A stretch of 64,000 nucleotides of DNA, taken from assembly GCA_942159475.1 (NCBI GenBank), contig OW804100.1, positions 12,956,646 to 13,020,645 on the forward strand. Direction: 5' to 3'. The notes beneath the pieces were generated by a model that was not told where the DNA came from, made no database searches, and saw only the letters and a program-made list of their open reading frames with translations. The position numbers and the translations under genes are program-made. This DNA is from Sthenelais limicola (lineage: Eukaryota; Annelida; Polychaeta; Phyllodocida; Sigalionidae). How positions within the stretch are numbered: the stretch's first letter is position 1; every line of letters begins with the position of its first letter. Shown in pieces: positions 1 through 13,250 of this stretch.

Positions 1-10
1 ACAAAATATA

Positions 11-232
11 GGTGTGTTTCCGATTTATCTGGCTGAAAACTAGGTAGGGGGAATGGTAACTTTTTTTTTCTTTAGGAAACCACCTCCCAGGAACTGAAAA
101 AAATGTCTAAAAAAAACCTAGAAAAAAGTAAGGTATGGTAAACAATAATGAGGTATGGTAAAAAAAATAGGTAGGGGAAGGTTTTTCTAGGTAGGGGTGG
201 GGGGGGGGGGGGGGGTAAATCGGAAACACACC
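11..232. mobile_element. MITE, family A (TA-flanked, 17-bp perfect TIRs)
   Basis: Seen: the left end GGTGTGTTTCCGATTTA (11-27) is repeated perfectly in inverted orientation at 216-232, and both ends are bordered by TA (9-10 and 233-234). The interior holds degenerate repeats of TAGGTAGGGG and AGGTATGGTAA and no reading frame. Known: TA target duplication is typical of Tc1/mariner-type elements. Inferred: a non-autonomous miniature element. Its polyG tract (199-215) abuts the right TIR. Confidence 0.85.
199..215 (+). repeat. poly(G) tract, 17 G
   Basis: An uninterrupted run of 17 G inside the family A MITE, directly next to its right inverted repeat. Such runs are prone to sequencing-length error and polymorphism. 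Confidence 0.9.
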
Positions 233-234
233 TA

Positions 235-904
235 TTTTTTTTTGGCCTTACAGTAACGGCAATAATATAACATTAAGCAGCACAATCTTTCCCCTTCGAT
301 CGTTTGAAACAGGATAGGGACTCCTTTGAACGATATATTTCTTCTGAAATGCCTCTCCAGTATTAATGCCTGATCTGTATGGACTCGAGGAGGCTATAGC
401 CATTCACTACAGTCAATACTATACCGGGTTTACATCTTTACGGGATTCCCATATCTCTGTGATTTATCATTTCTTTCTCAGGGTCTGAATGCACAGGCTT
501 ACCAATCACCCACTGCCTGACTTGGGATGCCCTCATGCAATCTAAAAAACGGTTTATCTTTGACACTAACTGTGTCACAACATCCATAGATATTGACCAG
601 ATGGCACATAAACCGGACGGCCAATAATGCAAGCATCAATGTAGTAAGTGAGGAAATCGCTTCCAACCCTCATCTTGTCGCTTATAATATTATATATGAT
701 TTATATAATATATGTATTCGTGCCTTCGTCTGCATGGTGTAAAGGTTTGTTCGCAATTCACATTAGTTTCTAAATTGTTGGGTTCCTTTTTTTTAGGATG
801 TTTATACAGCAAGTCAAACAATACAGTGAAACATAATCGTGACGTTTATATATAATATCCTCGGTAGGGACTGGAATTAAGACCGAACCCATCCGAGCCC
901 CATA
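235..904. other. intergenic, nothing recognised
   Basis: A+T-rich sequence. I see no convincing exon, RNA gene or repeat. Confidence 0.6.
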
Positions 905-1146
905 TATGGGTCAGATCGTCAGAAAATGTACAATTCCCCTCCACCAATCCTCTAATATAATCCAAATTTAAGACAAAAATAAGGTTAAAAATTCAGTCCA
1001 ACATAACCAAACAGATTGTTTGAATTAAGGCAATGTCACATATATATATTCAGATATACCTATTATTGACCATGTCTAATTTAACAAAATTTACTAAAAA
1101 TGTAGATCTGCGGATTGTACATTTTCTGAAGATCTCATGATCCATA
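905..1146 (+). mobile_element. MITE, family B, copy 1
   Basis: Starts TATGGGTCAGAT, then the GAAAATGTACAATT block; ends TGTACATTTTCTGA followed by a degraded GATCCATA. The same 240-bp plan recurs at 27595-27838, 41068-41308 and 47075-47313. The TIRs are imperfect, the interior has no frame, and the bordering TA fits a Tc1/mariner-type target duplication. Confidence 0.8.
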
Positions 1147-4100
1147 GATGGAATAGCTCCTGATTAAAATGAGTTTAAAAATATAATAACATGTATGTGA
1201 GTAGGGGAAGACAATTTAAGTACTCATCATGGGAATCATATGCAAGGGTTGTATTGTGCACTTACATTGATTCTATCGATTCTATATATTTACAAAAGCG
1301 TGCATAGAGTATGTCCACTCCATTACCCATGTCCTCAGGCAACGTTTCAACAATATTGAAAATCAATGCAACGGGCGATTTTAATTTCGCTTTAAGCGAT
1401 ATGGATAGACCACCTCTATCGTGTTAGCTCTGGTATCATGAACACCTGTGGATGTAAAAAGAATAAAGGCTGTAGCCGTCCCTCCAAATGATAAAACCAT
1501 TCAATGCATAATTCACTTGTTTGTTATTCAAAGATGACAATATATTCTCGGTATACAACCTATCCCGTTAGGTAAAACCTGATCACAGCTGGGATCGACC
1601 TTAGCTGACCTGTTCGTACCCACAGACATGATATTCGCTCTCCCACGTGCACCCGTTACCGGGACACGCATCCTTCAACAGTGTTTCCAATGCATCACAA
1701 TTTCAATGGGCTCAACAGGGCGTCAGAATTGATTTTGGTTTGAATGCCAAATCATGCTTGTTTTAAGGACATTATACGCGAGTTATCACTAAAGAACTAC
1801 CACCACATGGAAAGCTTGTGCAATTATTATGTTTATCAACATAGTATCTTAAAACTATACATTAACATTGGCAGTGAATTTAGAAGCGGTTTGTCAATTT
1901 CCCAATGGCTACATAGCATTTTTATTTTTCCAATGTCTAGGAGCATTGTAACACGGGCTTTGCCTGGGCGACTAATAGAACATGTCGAGAATGCAGGATG
2001 CATCAATACTTGTGCTTATTGTAGTTGTTCAGAGCAAACAGGGGCTAACAAGCCGAGCTACACAATGCCTGGAAAGAGGTCATTCATTGGAAGAATAAAA
2101 AAGCACCTTTGTTTGCATTCTGCGATAGTCTTTTATGGGGAAAAAGGGATGGCATAGGCACACGCTAGCACCATAATACACCTCGAATTAGGGACATGTA
2201 TGAAAGCTGAAAGGGATATATATGTCCGATTGTCAAGTTATTGGTATACTTGTATTTGTAAATCCCTACTGGTAATTATTGCTATCATTGGCATAAGCAG
2301 GGTTATGAATACAGATATGTGGGTTGCTGTTAATTCATATATGTATAGATCCTCGTAATATTATGTATCAATAATTGTTTATGATAAACATGTTAATAAT
2401 ATTCATTGATGTCCTTCGTGATTTTCATCTACACGCATACATGACCTTTCGGAGACTTGTCCATTTTCCTTTTCCTTTTTTTTAAATAACCAGTAGCTAG
2501 ACAATTCATAATAGCTTCCATTTTCAATATGTTTCATTCATGTAAAATTGTTATCAATATGGACCTTTGTATATACATGTTTAGAAGTCTAAGTATTATA
2601 TAGAAAGAAATATAAATATAATGTAGAAATACCGTATTATATACGCTAGTTGATATATAAATGTATCACATATATATATAAATGGTAAGTACCAGCATTC
2701 CTTGGTTTGAGAAAGAAATGATTAAATCATATATAGCTCCTGTTGTCCCGTCACTCTAAAACTGATTCGCACCTGATGTAATAAATTTGTATAAATGTTT
2801 CAGCATGTCTGATGCATTTCCATGAATACATCATCATGAACCATCGGCCGAGGAAGTGCACTTAATATGACTCAATATGATCGACCAGACATGCTCGGGA
2901 AATTCGGGGGAAACCTAGAGGCATTGAAGTAATAATGGTAAAGCAATGTGTTCGTTCTGCATGGCTTGCTTACCGAACAAGTTTTATCTTTTACCAGCTG
3001 TCAGCATCTAATGGACCCAAGGCAGAAAAGGGAAGTGAAAAATTGATTCAATGACACGGCACAATCCACAGATGTGGTGTTAAAAATACTATTGCCATAC
3101 AATTGTCGGCAGAATCCTGAACACGCAATATGTGGGATACCTATACCTCTCAATTAGTTGCGACGAAATAGATCAATGGTGATAAGCATCATAGGTACGT
3201 GAGGAGTAAATAACATTAAAATAAACCTGCTGAATACACACTTTGACAAACGTAATAAATGTACCATAAAAGGATCGACAAAGCAACGAAGGACCTACGA
3301 AGCAAGGATTGTTGGTGGTGGTGGGCCCTACTTGAGTCCCTAAGCAAGAATAATGTAAATGAATATATATGAAAATGAAAAAAAACAAAAACAAAAAAAA
3401 AACAGTCAGACATATAAAAAACATACCGTCTTTAACTTCATCTTGAGAACTTATGGGATATGATTCTCGAAGTTTCCCCCACATTTTATTTTCAGGGAAA
3501 GTGATGAAAATGGCGCGGGTGGGGAGGGGGCTGCAAGACACACGCTCTAAATGCACTACGGCTGGGTGTATGCTCGTGCTGAAGCCGCGTCCTCACAACG
3601 ACCCTGTTGGATCTCTTACAAATTCACACCTTTCTAATAATGACTTGATATGGCAGCGCCAATCCCTTTATGCTGCGTTTAATTGATAGTTGCGCGCGAT
3701 GAGGGATGGCGAATATCTGACAGAATTACCTCCATCCGTCTCCATTAAATTTCTCTCTTGTTATCTAGACATGTTTGGTCCCGCTATAAGGAGATTTAAT
3801 GGCTGTGAAAGGGGAATAAGACTGCAAGTGTAATGTATGTTCACCTCGCTGTTTACATCATGTAGATGCGATGTGCTTCATCTTCCGATAAGCCTCTGGT
3901 CAGAATTGGAAACAAGGGATGGAAGGAGGCGATGGGAAACGCTGGATACTAAAAAAAACAAATGGAGCCCAAGCATGCAATTGTTATAATGATCTTGCAT
4001 GTGTATGTACGTCGCCAATTCACTTCTCTGACCCATATACATAATAATGGATAGATCAAGTCAAATACGATAATCAATCTAAAAACAATCAGCAAACATA

Positions 4101-7100
4101 CGAACAAACATCCATAGATGCAGTAGCAATCCACTGTCACCCTGTTTGATAGACAACAGAAATTATGCCAGGGATTTCATATCCTGAATAATTGAATATA
4201 GAAGCAGACTATGTTGCATGTTGCATGTCTTGTATATTTTATTTTCAGTCTGGTCTTATAGGTTTTTTTTACCGGAAGCCGATTGTAAAGTGACCGAATG
4301 AACTCGGGAGGGGCTCAGGAGTGAATTGCACCTATAGATGTCGTTCACTCCTGTCATATTTGCCTTCTGGTTACTCACACGAGAACACTCAGCAATATTA
4401 ATTTTCATTTGTGTGTTTGAATACCTCATTTCTATAATCCCCTAAATCTGTCACATAGGGCCCATGGTGCAGTCTTCACCACTGCCAGGACAACGCATAC
4501 ATGGTAAATCCGCGTGCACTCAAACATTTATATAAAAAAAAGACCCGCCATGGTCGCTTAAATATTACACACAGAAAATGTCTACACTACCTTTTATCCA
4601 CCGGGAATTTGGCACGGTGAAGTATGTGGTGCCCGGCTGAATGATATGATATAATTATTTGGAATTAATCTATTAATTTTATGCGAACAAAAATGCCATT
4701 AACATTAAAATTTTCATGGGGACCGAAAAAGAGTCCGCACTTGGACAATATGCAATAAACTTTAAACCCTGATATAAATGGAATACAATGCATCGTTCTG
4801 TTACTCTTTGTTAATGTTCGGCATGTGGGGATGAGCATGAAATATAAGTAATCAATAAAACATTTCACATGTTATTTTCCAGGGCTGTAGTATATTTGAT
4901 TAATTATTAAATATGCACATTCTATAACATTATTAATGTTACATATACATGGAAATACACATAATACACATGAGTGTATTTGATGTATAAAACTTGTAGA
5001 AAGGGTTGATGCATTATTGACTATGCTACATAGTATACGTATAGGCCTTTCACGCCGTCAGAACCCTTAGTGTACACATGAGGTAGCTAATCGAACGCAC
5101 CAGCAGAGGTTCACCCTATGGGAGCTGGTTCCATGCACAGAGAAGGCCCTCGCTACTGGATCTGCTACCAGTCCCTCACTCGGTGCCTTACTGGATAGTC
5201 GCGCGGATGAGACCTCCCATATACTCCAAACCCAGCCAAAATCTGGATACATTCTCCCCATAACCCTATTGTACGGGAACACCAGCAATACCCGATGCAC
5301 TAGAAAGTAGGTATATTAATTTTATCTTTCGAAAGGAATTTTTCATATGATAAAATATTTCAATTATCTATTTTTTTCGCGCGGCCTTGAATGGGAAACC
5401 GGTGTGTCTACCTGTATACTTGGGGTGCCACTTATCATTGGCTTAAACTACATATATAGTAGTGCTTCCTTATAAGGTGTAAGTACATGTAGGTGGTGTG
5501 GAGCGCTACGTTGGGTATTGAATTCGAGTTGAGAAGGGATATACGAAGCCTGTGCATAAATTCGTCAGTAGATGTGATCCAAGTTGTTAGACTTAGAGTA
5601 GCTTCTTCTCGTCTTCTCACACCAATACCTGTGAGTTTTTAATATCTTGACCCACATTTGTCAGAAGTGGAAGTTGTGGGCGAATGATTTCCTCTTTTTC
5701 GCTGGCCCGAATATTTTGGTTACGGATGGGGGACAGGGCAGGAGAGAATATATCTCTTGTTATATATATGGGCACACGTATGCTACCTTTATAATGTATA
5801 CATGTATATGTCACAGCACAGAGCTGAATGCATGCTCACTCCCACCTGCCATTTGGTATGCATCATCCCCTGTCTAGCCTCCGGTTACTCCATACTTACC
5901 TACATACATGCACCTATATACACCTGTGTGTGTATATGGACATACTATATAACCGCATCAGACTTTCCTAACCTCTAAATGACAGCTGGGATATCTCCCA
6001 CACAATAATGTTGTATCGTCTTATTTCCTTAGACACTCGGTAATAACTGGTTTAACTTCAAGGGCTGAAGAATACAAGCCCCATGTAGTTGGAAATTGCC
6101 CGCGGGTTCATAAGGTCAGATGAGGTGATCCTAGCAAGAGGACATTTCTATTTTCATGTGGATCGCTAAGCTCCTTTCATAGCTATCCGTGAGATGCGTG
6201 TATCTGTAGTTTGTTTGATATTGACTTGTTCTATCTATAAAGCATTGCTAATACTTTATCAATATGCATTATATACAAACTGGGGAGTGTTGAAGTAGAC
6301 AACTGCTATTGATTTCAATGGCAGTTGGTAGATATAAACTTCTGTTTGGCCATTCTCCCCGTTTCGCCTGTCTCCATTGACAGTAATGGTAACACGAACA
6401 GGAGATCATGTGTTATCTTCAATGAATTAGCGATTCAACGATAGAGGACGCGATTTCGAAGCGATTTCGATTATCTATTGTAACACAAATCGAGCACAAC
6501 AAGGGGCTCCCAACAGAATTGACACACCGTGTGACATATACTTAATTCATTCATTCATCGGGCCACTTTTAAAATATGTATGGACAAAGACATAGTCAAA
6601 GCACTACAAATATCGATCGCGACATTGGTTGTATCAACTTGATGATTGTTACGCCAAGAGCGCCACGTTCCCGAGATGATGGAACACTAGGGATTTCGAC
6701 TTGAGAATTGAAAATCGAATTGATGAATTAATCAAGCCACGTAAGCCCCTAATATTTATTCGCGGAGTTCACACTTAATTCACTCGGTCCCTCACCACAT
6801 TATGGGTTTTGTATGGGCTTTGGTTGTTGAGTACTCAAGGGACACATCTCGCTAGAGTATTCCTTTGAAGACCATCCAATGCCTTGAGTAATTGCCCTAC
6901 AACTTTAAGACAGTCCTCCGAATGAGAAACGGTCTGAAAATTGGTATTCAAACCATATATTATTCACGGGGATCCAGCCCTTGAGATTTTGATGGATCGT
7001 CTATGAAATTGCATTGGGTGGTTGGCGCTCTCCTTCTATATACGAGTAGTTGCTTTTTAACCGAATGATATTATTAACCTCGGTCAGAATTTGAGGGAAA

Positions 7101-7670
7101 AGTTGAAGCCAGTTCAGACTGATGTCAACATTTGGAGTCGCCATCAGTACCAGAGACAATAACCATGCGTATTCCCTCCGATCTATTATATCCTTTTTCT
7201 TCGAGAGGCTGAAATAAATATATAGGAATATAGAGTAGTCGGATCCGTCAATTATCTAGGGATGATCGTCGCTTCTATTTACTGCTATAATGGCAAGTGG
7301 GGTATTAGCCTACTATAAGACGGTTCATACTACTCTCTAAATAAACGGGGAAAGACGATCGACTGAATACACAATCTGTGTAAATAGGATTGGTTTGTCG
7401 GTATGGAGCAGTGCATTATCTGATGGCTGTAAATGCAGCCAAAGCCATTTCATAGGATGGCGAGATTTTATGATGAAGTCAATTAAAGTGAATACCGGTA
7501 TATTTCCTCCCATCATAATACCTCAAGGTTGTAGTTGCGCTCATTTATCTGGGAAATAATACATTCTTTATGGGCTTTCTCACCAAATGTTGGGATAAAG
7601 AAACGACAGATTTTATGATAAGTTTGGTAATGATACATCAATTTGTATACCCGTCCCCACCGCTAACCAG
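1147..7670. other. large intergenic region, no supported gene
   Basis: A+T-rich DNA with scattered TA and CATA/TGTA microsatellite-like runs. Open frames here (the longest is 1744-2157, 137 codons) have no recognisable domain and are of the length expected by chance in this much DNA. A somewhat G+C-richer block at about 5065-5300 (minus-strand frame of 77 codons) has no match I recognise. No RNA gene was seen. Confidence 0.55.
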
Positions 7671-7855
7671 TCTAGGCTCAGAGTTGATAGTCCCTACAAT
7701 CTGAGGGAAAGCCTCTCGCTCCAAACCACAAACAATCCCATTAGAATCCCATTAGGACGCCTACTCCAGGGTCGGGAAAGACATTAAATTAGCGCAGTAG
7801 TCGTCCAATCACTGACTTACCAATCTTATATGATCTGAGAGGCCGTGAGACTGAG
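7671..7855 (+). mobile_element. MITE, family C, copy 1
   Basis: Begins TCTAGGCTCAGAGTTGA. It contains blocks shared with 16081-16188, 30184-30294 and 33217-33580, such as ATCCCATTAGGACG, CTCCAGGG..CGGGAAAG and CGTCCAATCACTGAC. The right end, GTGAGACTGAG, is a degraded form of the TGAGCCTAGACT end of copies 3 and 4. About 185 bp, no coding capacity. Confidence 0.75.
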
Positions 7856-10800
7856 ATCATTAAGGCGTGTAGATAACCTTCGTAAGACAGTATTATGCTC
7901 CGCTCCAAGTCTGTCTTCTCTTTGGTAATCCAAAACTTTCTATTAAAGCATAATTATGTTGTTGTTTGATTTATCAGTTGACAGATGCATACAGCAGGTG
8001 CGGTCAGGGTTTCGTCCTTGTCTGTCATAGATACCTTGAGCGCTGTATAAACGATATGTTTAACACCTGAACTCCAAGTAAATATTAATGATACAAATAA
8101 TAATAATAATTTATTCATCAAGCTTCAACCAATGACAAAAATCTGACTAGGGAATCAGGTCTTCCAACATGCACCTGGTTGGGGAAAACCCCAAAGACAC
8201 TGCAAGAGAAAAACATTAGTATAGTAAGAATTATAAAATGAGTATATAACAAGTATTCATTTTCTGTCTTCGTATATGAAGTATATTTGACGATTCCGCT
8301 TGCAGTTATTAACCCAGTATTAAATCTATATGACTTTTTTGTTTAGTGTGGCGCCAAATGTAAACTTGGCATGTGCAATATGCAACAGAAGCATTGTACA
8401 TAATGTTATATGGATAATTACATCTAATTTCCATATTGAGGAAGTGTTGAATATGGGAACGAAATCGCTAAATTGGACTCTATTGTGAAGACGGATAGGG
8501 GATGAGTGCGGTGTGTACAATTATCATCGATTAATCTTGTCGGCACTGTCTTCAGTATTGGTAGTCAATCCTTGCACCGGTCTGCTTCATGTCAGACAGG
8601 CGTTAACGTACTCATCTACTCGTGCTAATATGTATGATTTCCCTAATTTGTAAATGGAACCGAAAGTAGCCTAACCCAGGGCATCGAGTACACAACCCGC
8701 GAAGACCAGTCGAGAGCTAATGTTGGGAAAATTGTTGGATAAAATTGTAAATGTTTGCACGAATCAGGTTTCAACATTGAATATTATGGGAATTTGGGTA
8801 ATACCTTATTGAACTCTTTCCTGTGAAGGATGTACTCTAGGCGAGGTTTTCGCTCTGTTAAGCAGGGACAAAAAGGTAGCTTTATTATCATTATAGTGTA
8901 TAATATACTCTAGAGCACATTGAAAAAACTAGACTTCCTAAGGTGGCCAATTTCATGCCCACTGACACATACCAAACAGCAAATCACTATTGTTTTGTAA
9001 ATACGCATTCATTCACCGAGTTTCATATAGAAACTAGAAAGATGTTCAGTGAAAGAGAGAAAGGAGGAGGAGAAGGAAAAATTAAAGGGATGAAAGCCTT
9101 TTCTATCAAGTAATCGTTTCCATCCGAATGATAACACATTCACAATGGGGGAAAAGAACATGCATGGCTACTAATTTGACAGTGAATAAATGTTCAGATA
9201 TATTAAGACCACCGTTTGACTTGTGCAGGCTCGGAGCGAGATCAAATCCCGCAGCGCTTTTATTTACCCAGCGTTCCGATATATATAGACCATTTCACAC
9301 ATGTGACCGCAGGTATAGTGAAATACGGCAGATCTCGCTGAATGTGTATCCAAGAAAACCGTGTCTGACAAATGTTCATGTCTTTACGTTTTGTTATCAC
9401 ATCCTGACTCTCTCCTGTCCTCTTTCATGAACTAGTCCGACCTACCTGCGCAAAGAAAAATGGAAGCCACCGCAAAGAGAGGTTAAACGTTCTAGCGTCT
9501 CATAAATCGGTCGACGATTCTCTACATAATTTCCAGCAAACACACCCTCCAAACATTTTTAATGGTCTCCAGCAGGGAGCCATTTTGTGCCTTGGATTTT
9601 CACAAGGGTAACTGATTTTTTGACCTATGATAATCTCAATATTCCCCCATTGCATTTTTCTTGTCTTATTTATTTGTTGTTAGTTTACTTGCCGCTCACT
9701 ATCATTACCAATACAATGTATAGGACTTCAAATATCCAGCGCGAATTGACAGAACCCTATCGTTGAATTACTTGGTGATATTTTATATCTATGGGCCAGT
9801 GGAAATTAATCTCAATGATTCCTTCTTTAATATATATTTGCAAGTATATATATTTTTTAACGTTACTGGATAACTATGTCTCTTCCCATGTTCTGTAGAA
9901 TACCAATAACATAGCCTACATAGTTAGCCATGCATGCAGTCAGAAATGCACACGTAAAAAATCCACCCTCCCATCAATCTGTCCGTTCATGTACATGGAT
10001 ATAGTGCCGTGTATGCATGTGTAAATTTGATATTTACATGTGATAATTAAAATATGCCACTTGTATCAGCTCCTTAATTCATATTAGAAATCAATTATGT
10101 TGGCTATACTCTGGCTATATATATCCCTACACCATGGCCACGAATATAAGGAAATTGGGATTGATATAGATTCAGAAATGTTGGCCATTCAAATATCACA
10201 CCATTCGGCCTGATAAAAACGAGTACATGTGTATAATAAACGATAGATATGTTATATGTTCCATTTGAGGCAAAAATAACAATGTATCAAAGAGCATATT
10301 AAGTATAGATTAAATGTAGCAAAAAGGGACTCGTGTCCTGAAATACTGAGTACATGAAAGGACGCCCAAGTGTGCTTTTGTCAGATGTGTGTTAGTTCTA
10401 ATCCGCCTGCCACCCTTATGTCATGACCAAATAGTTGGCCAATTAGACAGGGCCAGTCCAAGTTGACAAAGAACCACTGTCAACAAACAAATAACGAGAA
10501 CATAATATCATAATAATGCCTTCCATGGAGTTGCCATTTGTTGGAACTCTCAATTTGCATCACATCCTAAAATAACTCGATATAATACACTCCTGATAAC
10601 ATTTCTCTTGGATAATTATGGTATCAAATTCTACAATAAGAGAATACACGGAACGGACTTTTTGTAAGTATGTAAGTGAATATATATGCTTACATAATGA
10701 AGCCAATTGAAGCATACTATTTTTGATGAGTGTTTGGCTCAGTACATTAAAGCATTGAGTTGACAGGACCAGTGATGTGGTTTGCTTGTTTATCTGGCCT

Positions 10801-10920
10801 ACTCTAACCAACATATGCCAGGATGTGCTAGGATATGGCCCACGTATTGACATGCAGTCACACTTATTCGAATCTCCATGAATTATATTTACCCTCGTTA
10901 ACCCCGGATTTAATAGCTGC
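7856..10920. other. intergenic, nothing recognised
   Basis: A+T-rich, with an AATAAT run near 8095-8115 and a purine-rich tract at about 9049-9090. Frames such as 9128-9430 show no domain. No supported gene. Confidence 0.55.
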
Positions 10921-11147
10921 AGATTCTGCGTTAAAAGCAGATTTTGATGGCTTTTGACTATCCGCAAAAAGTACAGACTCCTTCGAAATAAAATTTCCAA
11001 ATAGGTAGTCATCACCGTAATCCTGTTCCTACTCCAGCCAGATTCTGCGTTTAATAAAAGCGATTTTGATAGCTTTTGACTATCGGCAAAAATACAGATT
11101 CATTCGAAATAAAGTTTCCAAATACGTAGTCATCGTAATCATGTTCC
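10921..11147. repeat. tandem duplication, about 110-bp unit, 2 copies
   Basis: 10921-11029 and 11040-11147 are two diverged direct copies. Both start AGATTCTGCGTT, share GCTTTTGACTATC.GCAAAAA and TTCGAAATAAA.TTTCCAAATA, and end GTAGTCATC..GTAATC.TGTTCC. The first copy lies in a 151-codon minus-strand frame that I regard as chance. Confidence 0.85.
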
Positions 11148-12309
11148 ATTGGATCATCCATTGAAGGGACTCAACGAATTTATAATAAAATACAATTTAT
11201 TATGTAATATATAACATTGATATTCTGATTGAATTTAAGTAAAATGCGATTAAAATTGGATGAAAGTTATTACCAAAGTGTCATTTGATATGGCATATAG
11301 AACTGGAAACGCGTGGTAATATATATGCCAAGACAGGAAAACATCTAGTTTCATCTGTCAGAACGTGTGCACCGATTCCTTTGTTATTATTCATATCATA
11401 GTATGATAGATCAAGGGAAAAATCAAGGGAAGAAAAAAAGGGGAAAAACATAAATAGGGATAATTACAGAGAGATGGGCATATGCCACTCTTTGTTGGAT
11501 AGAATGATATCAAACTTCTATTGACTAATCACGTCAATGGGCCTCTAGACAGATATAGAGACTGGTGAGTCAGAGGCTTGTAATGAATTCATCTACTTGC
11601 TCCCAGACTAGATAATTAGTCATGATAACATACTCAACTCTTATATAATGGAATAATGAACCAAGTCGTCCCATTCTCCAGGCACCGATTCATTGTTCAT
11701 CATTTTTTAGTCCACATGCCCACGGGGATAACGGATATTTTGGCGCTTTATTCATTCCAAGCGTCCACTCGTGGGACCCATATTTTTTAATGATAAAGTG
11801 TAGAAAGGCTAATCACGTGGTTAACACTGTAATACCCATTCTTTACCAAGCAATTTCCACCTCTCTTTCACGGGAGTACATACATTATCCCATTGTATAG
11901 ATCATAGGGTATTTGGTGGTGACATCGTGACCGACCTTCTGTGTTCGTTCCTGGATGTCAATCAATCCCTCGGAAAGCCATCTTATGAATTATATTCCTA
12001 AATGGGAGAATTCCCAGCTGATGCACAGTTACGTGGTTTAAATGGTACCAATTCTTTTGAATAGCTTGAAGATACATGTCTGAGAAGTGACACTTGTGAA
12101 CCGAGCAATTTAATACTGGTTGTAGTAGTAGTAACATGTAAGCAAATAGTTGAGTTTGGGAATGCAAGGGATTATAGGGAAGGTTGGCAGTAGAGAGTAT
12201 ATAGCTCATGTAAACGATGATGGTTCCTTGACGTATTTTCTCCGAATTATTTATCTGGTCATGCATTCGAATCCAGAAAAGATGTAGGGAAATGCTTTAA
12301 ATCCCGCCA
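11148..12309. other. intergenic, nothing recognised
   Basis: A+T-rich, without a supported exon. The minus-strand frame at 11958-12266 (102 codons) has no recognisable domain. Confidence 0.55.
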
Positions 12310-12361
12310 TCTCCCCCCGCCCCCCCTCTCCCCCCGCTCCCTCCCTCCCTCCTCCCCCGCG
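12310..12361 (+). repeat. polypyrimidine (C/T) low-complexity tract
   Basis: About 50 bases almost entirely C and T, with C runs and CCCT repeats. On the minus strand this is a G-rich tract that could fold into a quadruplex. Confidence 0.85.
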
Positions 12362-12959
12362 CTTGATATGTGTTTTTCCCATTAGTTTTGTTACCACCTG
12401 AGTCTCACACAGTGTGTACAATAGTCATCAATATTGTCTAGAGAATGCATATATCAACAAGTTGACCGAGACATATATGTATGCCTGTATACATCACTCA
12501 GGGACTTGCTGGATGCATCTGTTTTGGAATGATCATGGACTGGTATTTAAGAACAAGGGGCACTTGTCAAATGCTGATCGTAAATATATACGTTGATAGT
12601 TTAATATGGATGGTTTCGTGTAAGATCAGGCCCATATGTAAATATATCACTGAGATCTGACAGATATGAATACACATGCATTATGAATATATTTGTGGAG
12701 CTATAAAGTAGGATATGTGCGTGGAAACTGACCTGATCCCTGTATGAATGAAGGGCATTGCTGGTTTATCGTGGGATCTAATCAATCTCTCTCATCTGGT
12801 TTTCCCCCAACCTGCGCCCGCATGATATGTGCAAAACAAGAACCACTTGTATGCCGCCAAACACACTTTTTTCTTTTTCTTGGAAGAACACCCTCATACG
12901 TTGATGACTAATACTAATAATGTACTGGAGAAACATTATTGTTTAACATTTGTAAATTA

Positions 12960-13250
12960 ATTTGATGTATACATGTATAATATATGCATGCATGTGTGTA
13001 CATGGAATTGTGTTCAAATATATTTATCAAAAAGAAAATACATTAGGTCACAAGCAGACATGTACATGCATGCATCCATATGTATAAGACATGTAATGAT
13101 GTATACCTACATACAAACATACATGTATACATGTACACATCTATGCATAAAATGTATACAATTATGTGTACATAATCTGGGTCCATTTCTTCTAATATCT
13201 ATACACCATATCCATCTCTCTATTTATGTATGGATGTACACATATTTAGG
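12960..13250. repeat. TACATGTA / ATGCATGC low-complexity region
   Basis: Dense in self-complementary, alternating purine-pyrimidine words (TACATGTA, GTACATG, ATGCATGC, TGTATACA). The 96-codon plus-strand frame across it translates to Tyr/Met/His/Ile-rich low-complexity sequence and is a by-product of the repeat, not a gene. A smaller similar patch lies at 5750-5950. Confidence 0.75.

Noticed and set aside
1744..2157. 137-codon plus-strand frame
   Set aside because: No domain, signal or splice context; length is within chance expectation for 64 kb of this composition.
3173..3556. 127-codon minus-strand frame with a Phe-rich stretch
   Set aside because: The hydrophobic run is the translation of an A-rich tract; no gene context.
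10560..11015. 151-codon minus-strand frame
   Set aside because: No recognisable domain, and part of it lies in a tandem duplication whose second copy is not open in the same way.
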